Shown piece by piece: positions 8,908-15,707 of a stretch of DNA of 32,307 nt. A program made the position numbers and the translations under genes. Under the pieces are notes generated by a model. That model ran no database searches. It was not told where the DNA came from and worked only from the letters and a program-made list of their open reading frames with translations. This DNA is from Verrucomicrobiia bacterium (lineage in GTDB: Bacteria > Verrucomicrobiota > Verrucomicrobiia > Verrucomicrobiales > DEV007): the NCBI GenBank assembly GCA_030430255.1, contig JAUIGD010000022.1, positions 1 through 32,307 on the forward strand. The letters run 5' to 3'. Position 1 is the first letter of the stretch, and each line of letters starts with the position of its first letter.

Positions 8908-10365
8908 ATGTCACCGACTCACCCCAAAGTTGCCAGGAACCGAATCGCTCGCGAGGTGCATCGCGTCCACTCGGATCGGGCTCAGCGCCTGCCCGCACGG
9001 CGCCGACCGATGCAAGCACCGGAATCGCTCCCGCGTGAGAACGAGCAGCGGGCGTTTCGAGATGGGATGCGTGAAATGTTGTCCGAGTGGGGCAGCCTGA
9101 GCGAGCGGATGGCCGGGCTCCTCGTGCGGCTGGCGGAGGGCGGAGATCCTGCGCCCGAGCGGGAGGCCGCCAAACGCATCCGCAACCACACACCGCTCTG
9201 CGGCGTCGCCGTGCAGAGGGCGGTCGAGCGCCCAGCGTTCAAACCGGAGATCCGCAAGGGCAAGCTCTACTTCAGCTGCCCCGCGTGCCAGCGGCCCACG
9301 GCGGTATTCAAGTCCTATGCGGGCAAGAATACCCGCTGCCCTTCATGCCTATCGGCGGTGCGTGCCCCGGACCCCCATCGCGGTCGCAAGGCCTACAACC
9401 TGGAACGCGACATCGACGCCTATCTCCATCCCGACCGGGTCAGCGCCGTTCTGCCCAAGCGACGCACGATCGCGACCTTCCTCCCGCTGCCCTCCCTCAA
9501 CACGCTCTTCGCAGCCCTCGGCGTCAACAATCGCATTCACGCCGCTCTCGTCTGGGTGCTCGCCGCCGCGGCGTCAAAGCCATCGGTGCGCATCGCCCAG
9601 CAGACCGCTGCCAGCAGCCCGGTTCCATCCGTGCATGCCCCCCCGTCCCGCGGCACGGAGAACCTCTCGGCACGGGCGATCGCCACGGTTGAAGCCTTCC
9701 TCTCCGCCAGCGGGCCGATCGCCAAGTCGCAGTACGTTGCCGACGGTGCCCGGGTCTCCCGCCTGATGGCGGAAGCCTACTCGGCCGAGGGCTCGGAGCC
9801 ACTCGGTTGCTCGGGGACGCGCGTCATCTCGACCGGCCTCACCGATCAGGACGAGGGCGAGGCGCCTCGCTTCGCGACCCGCGTCCTCGCCGATCTCCCC
9901 GCCGGCCGCAGCCAGGAGTTCATCGTCCACCACTCCTCCGAAGGCGACGTGATCGAATGGGAAGCGTCGACCGGCTACAACCCCCAATCGTGGAGCGAAC
10001 TCGCCCAGCGGGCAGTCGCCCCCGGGCGACTCACGACCGCCACCCGTGTCCTCGCCTGCCCGGACAACTACTACAACTACGCGTTCGCCAATGAAGACAC
10101 GTACTATTGCGTACGCCTCGAAGACCCCGAGTCGCGGGAACTCCTCGGCTACGGCTACGCCACGCGCACCGACGCCGAGCGCATGGGATTGCTCGATGCG
10201 ACAATGTACGCCTCCTCCGATTCCCCCGAGCGCCTGACCCTCGAATTGGAGTTTACCGCCGATTCTGTCAGGACCAAGCAGGTCAAGGTCAGCGGTCTGG
10301 CCCAACGCGGATGGCGCGCCCTCGACGGTGCCATGCTCGCCACCAATTCGCTCCCGGAGCCCTGA
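8908..10365 (+). CDS. Zinc-ribbon protein of unknown function
   Basis: I do not recognise this family. From ATG 8908 it is 485 aa; a TTG lies directly before, and ATG 9010 is another plausible start. No start has a good ribosome binding site. The N-terminal part is charged and probably helical. A zinc ribbon follows with two CxxC knuckles, CPAC (~124-127) and CPSC (~144-147), spaced like a rubredoxin-type zinc ribbon. A hydrophobic segment near ~195-212 (IHAALVWVLAAAA) could be a single membrane helix. It is followed by an Ala/Pro/Ser-rich linker and a C-terminal domain of ~250 residues rich in beta-prone, aromatic stretches such as NYYNYAFANEDTYYC. A cytosolic zinc ribbon, one membrane helix and an exported domain would fit, but the topology is inference. 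It stands alone between the AT-rich promoter region and a repeat. Confidence 0.75.
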   Translation: MSPTHPKVARNRIAREVHRVHSDRAQRLPARRRPMQAPESLPRENEQRAFRDGMREMLSEWGSLSERMAGLLVRLAEGGDPAPEREAAKRIRNHTPLCGVAVQRAVERPAFKPEIRKGKLYFSCPACQRPTAVFKSYAGKNTRCPSCLSAVRAPDPHRGRKAYNLERDIDAYLHPDRVSAVLPKRRTIATFLPLPSLNTLFAALGVNNRIHAALVWVLAAAASKPSVRIAQQTAASSPVPSVHAPPSRGTENLSARAIATVEAFLSASGPIAKSQYVADGARVSRLMAEAYSAEGSEPLGCSGTRVISTGLTDQDEGEAPRFATRVLADLPAGRSQEFIVHHSSEGDVIEWEASTGYNPQSWSELAQRAVAPGRLTTATRVLACPDNYYNYAFANEDTYYCVRLEDPESRELLGYGYATRTDAERMGLLDATMYASSDSPERLTLELEFTADSVRTKQVKVSGLAQRGWRALDGAMLATNSLPEP

Positions 10366-10574
10366 GAAGCGGAGGATCGGGCTCAGTCCAGCTTGGGAAG
10401 GGCGCCGACACGCCTCGCGGGACCGAGGCCGCCCCGTTGCGCCCGGGTCGGACGCCCCCGCGATCGGCCGCCTGCCGACGTGACACGCTCCGCGAGTTCA
10501 GCGACGAGTCAGCGGGGCGATTCGGGCGAACCCGAACACGGACCGCGCCGGAACGGGAACGTCCGACAGCCTCC
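10366..10574. other. Non-coding spacer before repeat copy 2
   Basis: No supportable gene. It contains a short hairpin, TTCGGG-CGAA-CCCGAA (around 10530-10545), without a T-tract. The remainder of the 10366-10869 gap is the palindromic repeat and the AT-rich Fur-box-like region, each listed separately. Confidence 0.5.
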
Positions 10575-10756
10575 TAGCCCGGATCGATCACCACATCCGC
10601 AGGCGAGGCGCTGCCATTCGTTGACGCTGAGTAGGCGGCGGCAGGGACAGGCGAAGCGGCTGGGTGAACACCCTGCCCGAGCCGGTCACCACGCCAACAC
10701 CCTCAGCGTTAACGAGGGCGAGCCACAGCCCGGAGCTTGGTGATCGATTCGGGCTA
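10575..10756 (+). repeat. Palindromic intergenic repeat, copy 2 (reference copy, 182 bp)
   Basis: This is the most complete copy. It starts TAGCCCGGATCGATCACCA and ends TGGTGATCGATTCGGGCTA, which are inverted repeats with one mismatch over 19 bp. Inside is a second inverted pair, GTTGACGCTGAG and CTCAGCGTTAAC. At the centre is the dyad GGGTGAACACCC (10662-10673), within two bases of the exact midpoint. The whole element can therefore fold into one long interrupted hairpin. It encodes no transposase, which fits a MITE- or REP/BIME-like element. Confidence 0.9.
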
Positions 10757-10814
10757 GGAGTCAGTCGGCCCCTCGCTCCGCCCGCCGGCCAACGCGCTGT
10801 GGTCTTGCGAATTT

Positions 10815-10837
10815 TTATTTAGAATAATTCTTGATAA
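10815..10837. promoter_or_regulatory. Fur/PerR-box-like palindrome upstream of the Fur-family gene
   Basis: A 23-bp near-perfect dyad is centred on base 10826: the perfect core AGAAT-A-ATTCT (10821-10831) is flanked by TTAT on the left and ATAA on the right, so 9 of 11 base pairs match. It is AT-rich in a GC-rich setting and lies 33 bases before the ATG of the Fur-family regulator. The core overlaps a -10-like TAGAAT (10820-10825). Known Fur and PerR boxes are AT-rich inverted repeats of similar size. Autoregulation and control of the sufCBD genes is inferred from position. Confidence 0.65.
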
Positions 10838-10869
10838 GGATCCTCTCACAGATATCAATCCCGCCCCGC

Positions 10870-11316
10870 ATGGCGAAATCCGACACCGACAAGGCCGCGC
10901 CCATCGAACTGGGTGGCGGCCACCGCATGACCCCGCAGCGGCGGGTGGTCTACGAGGTGCTCATGGAGCACTGCGACCACCCCACCGCCACCGAGGTGTT
11001 CATGCGTGTGAAGGAACGCATGCCGACGATCTCCCTCGCCACGGTCTACAACTGCCTCGACACGCTCGCCGGCGCCGGGGTGGTCAAGGCGGTGAACATC
11101 GACCGCGAGCCCTCCCGTTACTGCGGCAACCTCGCCCCGCACGGTCACTTCCACTGCGAGACCTGCGGCACCACCCTCGACATCGACCTCAAGGAGGGCG
11201 CCGCCCCCTCGAAGGCCGTCAAAGTCCCCCGCGGCGCCACCGTCGAACGCTTCGAGGTCGCCGTCCGCGGCCAGTGCCCGGACTGCGCCAGAAAAGCGAA
11301 GCGAACCAAAACCTGA
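10870..11316 (+). CDS. Fur-family metal/redox regulator (Fur/PerR/Zur-like)
   Basis: 148 aa from ATG 10870. An upstream in-frame TTG at 10831 is rejected because it falls inside the operator-like palindrome. It has an N-terminal winged helix with the recognition helix ISLATVYNCLDTL and a C-terminal dimer/metal domain. Structural zinc site: C96xxC99 and C136xxC139. Against Bacillus subtilis PerR, recalled from memory, numbering matches without gaps: H37, H91, H93 and D104 are kept. The fifth regulatory ligand, Asp85 in PerR, is Cys85 here (RYCGN), and a Cys six and eight residues before the two His is a feature of Zur proteins. Metal specificity is therefore open. It precedes sufC by 84 bases in the same direction, suggesting a regulator-plus-suf transcription unit that controls Fe-S assembly. 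Confidence 0.93.
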   Translation: MAKSDTDKAAPIELGGGHRMTPQRRVVYEVLMEHCDHPTATEVFMRVKERMPTISLATVYNCLDTLAGAGVVKAVNIDREPSRYCGNLAPHGHFHCETCGTTLDIDLKEGAAPSKAVKVPRGATVERFEVAVRGQCPDCARKAKRTKT

Positions 11317-11377
11317 CCCCATCTCCGCTCCCGAAGGCACCTCCCGCCCGATCGCCAATCTTCCATCTCCGAACTCC

Positions 11378-11392
11378 GCGCCCAAAGGGCGC
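11378..11392 (+). promoter_or_regulatory. GC hairpin immediately upstream of the sufC start
   Basis: GCGCCC-AAA-GGGCGC forms a 6-bp GC stem ending 8 bases before ATG 11401, where a ribosome binding site would sit. No good Shine-Dalgarno sequence is seen. It could lower sufC translation, or it may be chance in GC-rich DNA. Confidence 0.35.
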
Positions 11393-11400
11393 AACCGACC

Positions 11401-12144
11401 ATGCTCCAAATCAACAACCTGCACGCCACCGTCGAGGGCACCGAAATCCTCAAAGGCCTCACGCTCGAAGTCCCGGAGGGCGAGGTGCACGCCATCATGG
11501 GCCCGAACGGTTCCGGCAAATCGACCCTCGCCAAGGTCATGGCCGGCCACGAGGACTATGAAGTCACCGCCGGCGAAGTGCTGTTGGACGGCCAGGACCT
11601 GCTCGATATGGAGATCGACGAGCGCTCCCGCGCCGGGCTGTTCCTCGCCTTCCAATACCCCGCCGAGATCCCCGGCGTCAGCAACGCCAACTTCCTCCGC
11701 GCCGCCCTCCAAGCCCGCCTGCCCGACGGCGAAGAGATCGACGCCGTCGCCTTTTACAAAGACCTCTACGCGAAGATGGACGATCTGGGCATCAAGCGCG
11801 AGTTCACCGGCCGCTCGGTGAACGAGGGCTTCTCCGGCGGCGAGAAGAAACGCAACGAGATCCTGCAGATGACCATGCTCGAGCCGAAGTTCGCCGTGCT
11901 CGACGAGACCGACTCCGGGCTCGACATCGACGCGCTGAAGGTCGTCGCCGACGGCGTCAACCGCATGCGCTCGCCCGAGCGTGGCTTCCTGGTGATCACC
12001 CACTACCAGCGCCTGCTCGACTACATCGTCCCCGACCACGTCCACGTCCTCAGCGACGGCAAGATCATCAAGTCCGGCGACAAGTCCCTCGCCCTCGAGC
12101 TCGAGGAGAAGGGCTACGATTGGGTCATCGAGGCCGCCGCCTAA
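11401..12144 (+). CDS. sufC: SufC, Fe-S cluster assembly ATPase
   Basis: 247 aa, the usual SufC length. It is a soluble ABC-type ATPase that partners SufB and SufD and drives the conformational change needed to build Fe-S clusters on the SufBCD scaffold. Motifs: Walker [10 protein letters not shown] (34-42), Q-loop Gln in FQYP (85), ABC signature FSGGEKKR (144-151), Walker B running into LDETDSGLD (167-175) with catalytic Glu169, and H-loop His201 in ITHYQ. The DSGLDID string and the KKRNE variant after the signature are typical of SufC rather than transporters. It ends 22 bases before sufB, in the same direction, so cotranscription is very likely. Confidence 0.98.
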   Translation: MLQINNLHATVEGTEILKGLTLEVPEGEVHAIMGPNGSGKSTLAKVMAGHEDYEVTAGEVLLDGQDLLDMEIDERSRAGLFLAFQYPAEIPGVSNANFLRAALQARLPDGEEIDAVAFYKDLYAKMDDLGIKREFTGRSVNEGFSGGEKKRNEILQMTMLEPKFAVLDETDSGLDIDALKVVADGVNRMRSPERGFLVITHYQRLLDYIVPDHVHVLSDGKIIKSGDKSLALELEEKGYDWVIEAAA

Positions 12145-12166
12145 CACTCCCCCCGACACCCATCCC

Positions 12167-13591
12167 ATGAGCGCCACCGCCGAAGCCGAGACCCAGGACG
12201 CGATCGACATCGATCGCAGCAAGGGCGATTTCCACTACGACGTCGAGTACGAGCACGACGCCGGCCGCGGCATCACCGAGGAGACGCTCGACTACATCTC
12301 CGACGTCAAGGGCGAGGCGGAATGGATCCGCGAGTTCCGCAAGAGGGCGCTGAAGGTCTTCAACGACAAGCCGATGCCGACCCACTGGGCGAGCGCGGAC
12401 CTGAACAACATCAACTTCGACGAGATCCGCTACTACCTCAGCGGCGGCAAGAAGGCGGCGCGCTCTTGGGACGACGTGCCGCAGGAGATGAAGGACACCT
12501 TCGAGCGCCTCGGCATCCCCGAGCAGGAACGCAAATACCTCGCCGGCGTCGAGGCCCAGTTCGACTCCGAGGCCGCTTACTCGAACGTGCAGGCGGCCGT
12601 CGAGGAGCAGGGCGTGATCTTCATGACCAGCTCGGAGGCGCTCGAGAAGCACCCGGACATCTTCCGCAAGTGGTTCGGCAAAGTCATCCCCACCGGCGAC
12701 AATAAGTTCTCCGCCCTGAACAGCGCCGTCTTCTCCGGCGGCTCGTTCATCTACGTCCCGCCCGGGGTCAAGGTGAAGCACCCGCTGCAGGCCTACTTCC
12801 GCATCAACGCCGAGCAGTTCGGCCAGTTCGAGCGCACCCTGATCATCGTCGACGAGGGCGCCGAGGTCACCTACATGGAAGGCTGCACGGCACCGAAGTT
12901 CGAAACCTCCACGCTGCACAGCGCGGTGGTGGAGCTGGTGGCGATGAAGGACGCCAAGATCCAATACATCACCGTCCAGAACTGGAGCGCCAACGTGTTC
13001 AACCTGGTCACCAAGCGCGGCCTCGCCCACGAGAACGCCGAGATCCGCTGGATCGATTGCAACATCGGCAGCCGCCTGACGATGAAGTACCCCGGCGTCA
13101 TCATGAAGGGGCGCAAGGCGCGCGGCGAAGTGATCTCGATCGCCCTCGCCAACGACGGCCAGCACCAGGACACCGGCGCCAAGATGATCCACGCCGCCGA
13201 CGAGACCACGTCGAACGTCGTGTCGAAGTCGATCAGCGTCGGCGAGGGCCGCTCCACCTACCGCGGCCAGGTGCACATCCCGAAACACCTCAAAGGCTGC
13301 AAGAACAACACCGAGTGCGACGCCCTGCTCATCAACTCGAAGAGCCAGACCGACACCTACCCGGCCATCACCGTGCGCGGCAACCAGCACGCCACCCAGC
13401 ACGAGGCCAGCGTCAGCCAGGTCAGCGAGGAGCAGATCTTCTACATGCAGCAGCGCGGCCTCAGCGAGGCGGAGGCCATGAGCCTCAGCGTCAACGGTTT
13501 CGTCAACGACCTCGTGCGCGAGTTCCCGATGGAGTATTCGGTCGAGCTGAAGCGCCTCATCGACCTCGAGATGGAGGGCAGCGTCGGGTAG
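12167..13591 (+). CDS. sufB: SufB, Fe-S scaffold subunit
   Basis: 474 aa, normal for SufB. In the SufBC2D complex it is the core scaffold that accepts sulfur and assembles the nascent cluster. The right-handed beta-helix core carries two conserved cysteine contexts, EGCTAP (Cys240) and NNTECDALL (Cys384), corresponding to the functionally important cysteines Cys254 and Cys405 of the Escherichia coli protein as I recall them. The N-terminal part has the usual SufB pattern ([27 protein letters not shown]), and the C-terminus ends with [15 protein letters not shown] 12167 is only 22 bases after the sufC stop and has no obvious Shine-Dalgarno sequence. A 77-base, unusually AT-rich spacer separates it from sufD. 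Confidence 0.98.
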   Translation: MSATAEAETQDAIDIDRSKGDFHYDVEYEHDAGRGITEETLDYISDVKGEAEWIREFRKRALKVFNDKPMPTHWASADLNNINFDEIRYYLSGGKKAARSWDDVPQEMKDTFERLGIPEQERKYLAGVEAQFDSEAAYSNVQAAVEEQGVIFMTSSEALEKHPDIFRKWFGKVIPTGDNKFSALNSAVFSGGSFIYVPPGVKVKHPLQAYFRINAEQFGQFERTLIIVDEGAEVTYMEGCTAPKFETSTLHSAVVELVAMKDAKIQYITVQNWSANVFNLVTKRGLAHENAEIRWIDCNIGSRLTMKYPGVIMKGRKARGEVISIALANDGQHQDTGAKMIHAADETTSNVVSKSISVGEGRSTYRGQVHIPKHLKGCKNNTECDALLINSKSQTDTYPAITVRGNQHATQHEASVSQVSEEQIFYMQQRGLSEAEAMSLSVNGFVNDLVREFPMEYSVELKRLIDLEMEGSVG

Positions 13592-13668
13592 GGGGTGATC
13601 GGCGATCGCTGATTGTTGAATTTAGAACCCACGATTTTGTGTCTGATATTTTGTTAGAAGCCGATTCT

Positions 13669-14967
13669 GTGAAGAAGTCCTTTTCCGACGCGCCGGAGGC
13701 GCCCTCCGGCGACCTGCCCGATTGGTACAAAGCCGCGCGCGCCGAGGCGTGGACGGAGTTCGGCGCCCTGCCGATGCCCTCCCGCACCGACGAGGAGTGG
13801 CGCTTCGCCGACCTCAAGAAACTCCAGTTCGACGCCTACATCGACGCGCCGGAGATCGACGAGTCCGTCGCCGCCGACCTCATCACCCGCTCCGTCGCGC
13901 TCGAGGAGAACGCCGGGCGCATCGTGTTCGCCAACGACCGCCTGATCGCGGCCCCCTTGCTCGACGAGGCGCTCGCCGCCAAGGGCGTGATCTTCAAGCC
14001 GCTCTCCCAGGCGCTGGTCGAGCACGAAGACCTCGTCAGCGCCGCCTTCATGCGCGAGGAGGCGAAGCTCGGCGGCAAAAAGTTCGCGGCCCTCCACCGG
14101 GCCCGGCTGCGCGACGGGTTCTTCCTGCACGTGCCGAAGGACGTCGCGGTCGACAAGCCTCTGGAGGTGTTTCATTGGCTCTCCGGCGAGGGCGCCTCGA
14201 CCTTCCCACACTCGCTGGTCGTGACCGGGCAAGGGGCGAAGGTGGCGGTGGCGGAATACGTCGCCTCCGCGGCCGACGTCGATGGCTTCTGCTGCGGCGT
14301 GGCCGACCTCGTCGCGGGCGAGGACTCCTCGCTCACCTACGTGCGGACGCAGAACCTCAGCGAGAAGGCGCGCTCGGTGCAGATCAACTCCACCGTCGCC
14401 GGCGCCGGCGCCAACGCGATCAGCTTCGCCTACAATGTCGGCTGCCAGTGGTCGCGCGGGGAACACATCAGCCGCATGGTCGGTGAGGGCGCCCACAGCG
14501 ACATGTATGCTGTCTGCATCCCCGAAGGTGGCCAGGAGATGGACATGCGCACCTTTCAGTCGCACGAGAAGCCGAGCACGACTTCGAACCTGCTCTACAA
14601 GAACGCGCTCTACGATCACTCGCGCACGATCTTCGCCGGCCTGATCAAGGTCGACGAGGGGGCACACCACACCGACGCCTATCAGAAGTGCCGCAACCTG
14701 CTCATGAGCGACGAGGTCGAAGCCAACTCCATGCCGGGGCTCGAGATCAACGCCGACCAAGTCAAATGCAGCCACGGCAGCACCAGCGGCCCCATCACGG
14801 ACGAAGAGCTGTTCTACCTCCGCACCCGCGGTATCGAGGAACTCCCCGCCCGGCAGTTGGTGAGCTTCGGTTTCGTCAAGGAGGCGGTCGACGGCATCGG
14901 CAACGAGCCCTTGGAGAAGGTGGTGGTCGAGAAACTCGACCGCCGCTTCGCGCGCGTGGCGGTGTAG
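13669..14967 (+). CDS. sufD: SufD, Fe-S assembly subunit
   Basis: About 432 aa if it starts at GTG 13669; GTG 13639 (442 aa) and TTG 13651 are alternatives, and there is no ATG. I prefer 13669 because bases ~13608-13668 have an AT-rich, non-coding look unlike the codon use on either side, and AGAAG lies just upstream. Family marks: RTDEEWRFADL near the N-terminus (the usual tEeWRYtdL box), the beta-helix core, and KCSHGSTSGPITDEELFYLRTRG near the C-terminus, including the conserved His shared with the SufB-SufD interface. SufD pairs with SufB and takes part in iron acquisition for the cluster. It is the last gene of the cluster here; no sufS or sufU follows. Confidence 0.93.
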   Translation: MKKSFSDAPEAPSGDLPDWYKAARAEAWTEFGALPMPSRTDEEWRFADLKKLQFDAYIDAPEIDESVAADLITRSVALEENAGRIVFANDRLIAAPLLDEALAAKGVIFKPLSQALVEHEDLVSAAFMREEAKLGGKKFAALHRARLRDGFFLHVPKDVAVDKPLEVFHWLSGEGASTFPHSLVVTGQGAKVAVAEYVASAADVDGFCCGVADLVAGEDSSLTYVRTQNLSEKARSVQINSTVAGAGANAISFAYNVGCQWSRGEHISRMVGEGAHSDMYAVCIPEGGQEMDMRTFQSHEKPSTTSNLLYKNALYDHSRTIFAGLIKVDEGAHHTDAYQKCRNLLMSDEVEANSMPGLEINADQVKCSHGSTSGPITDEELFYLRTRGIEELPARQLVSFGFVKEAVDGIGNEPLEKVVVEKLDRRFARVAV

Positions 14968-15007
14968 CCGGAGCTCGCCTTTCCAAAGTCGAGGCGCCTT
15001 CGGGAGG

Positions 15008-15032
15008 TGGCCATCCGGGACGTCCCGGTGGC
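15008..15032 (+). terminator. GC-rich hairpin 40 bases after sufD (possible terminator)
   Basis: GGCCA(T)CCGGG-ACGT-CCCGGTGGCC forms a 10-bp stem with one bulged T, about 40 bases after the sufD stop. It is well placed to end the suf transcript but lacks a T-tract, so it may instead be a Rho-dependent 3' structure or a REP-type palindrome. Confidence 0.4.
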
Positions 15033-15050
15033 CCGGAGCGCCGGCTTCAG

Positions 15051-15191
15051 CGCGGGATCCTTCCGGCGCTGCGCTTGTCAGGATGACACCGCACTTCCTT
15101 GAGAGGGCTCGTGGCCATCCCCACCCACCGCCCGGACCGCCCTCAGCTCCGCAGACCTGTCACCCTGAGCAACGCGAAGGGCCTCTCCCCG
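15051..15191. repeat. Inverted pair of TGTCA-CCTGA...GAAGG-type repeats
   Basis: 15153-15191 reads CTGTCACCCTGAGCAACGCG followed by AAGGGCCTC. 15051-15092 carries the inverted relative: its reverse complement begins GCGGTGTCATCCTGACAAGC and continues to GGAAGGATCCCGC. This resembles the widespread intergenic sequence of the form TGTCATCCTGAGCGAAGCGA followed by AGGATCT that I know from many bacterial genomes. The two arms could pair into a long hairpin with a ~60-base loop. No gene is supported in the gap. Confidence 0.6.
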
Positions 15192-15349
15192 CGGTCCGCG
15201 TCTCCGGAGCCATTCGTGGTGAATGACCCCAGCGCCTCCCAGGTTGGGAACTCGACTCCAAGGGGCTGTTCCGCGCACGGCGAAGACGGCGGCACCTACG
15301 AGGATCTCCCGGAGCGAGCATCGGTTCCGTTCTCGGCCCCAACCGCCGA

Positions 15350-15518
15350 GAACCCGGCTTCACCGAGCGCCATTCGCCCTCGTTGACGCTGAGAGCGTTG
15401 GCGTGGCGAACGCCTCGGGCAGGGTGTTCACCCAGCCGCTTCACCGATCCCGGCCGCCCCCTCAGCCTCAACGGAGGGCGGCGCCTCGCCCGCGGATAGG
15501 TGAACTCGATTCGGGCTA
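15350..15518 (-). repeat. Palindromic intergenic repeat, copy 3
   Basis: Same family as 10575-10756, in inverted orientation. It shares GCCCTCGTTGACGCTGAG, GCGTTGGCGTGG, CTCGGGCAGGGTGTTCACCC, CCTCAGCCTCAACGGAGG and the right terminus CTCGATTCGGGCTA. The left terminus is degenerate (ACCCGGCTTCACC), so the start is approximate. Together with the TGTCA-type pair and the hairpin after sufD it accounts for most of the 14968-15707 gap; I see no gene there. Confidence 0.8.
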
Positions 15519-15707
15519 GCGCCCGGCAATCGTGTGGCCGTAGGCTCGCGCAACGATGAATCCGAGTCCGCCAACCGGCTGCCGCCTACCCCGAACCGAT
15601 CAGCAAGCTCAAGGCTGCGGGTCGCCCACGCTGACGCCGGGGGCGCCGGCCCCATCGCTCCCCCCCCACCGGGGCGCAGCCACAACCGGAACGGGGGACA
15701 GCGCCCG

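Noticed and set aside
10393-10743. Small proteins with a recurring ...NTLSVNEGEPQPG... or ...SASTRASRSPELG... ending
   Set aside because: These come from translating the palindromic intergenic repeat in its several copies and are not a conserved peptide family.
13057-13668. N-terminal extension of sufD through the sufB coding region
   Set aside because: It overlaps sufB in another frame and has no SufD similarity; the protein family start fits GTG 13669 or 13639.
15534-15707. GTG start giving a 58-residue extension of the Na/Pi-cotransporter protein
   Set aside because: The extension is Pro/Arg/Gly-rich and starts 16 bases after repeat copy 3; ATG 15708 has a GGGGGA ribosome-binding-like sequence and begins just before the first membrane helix.
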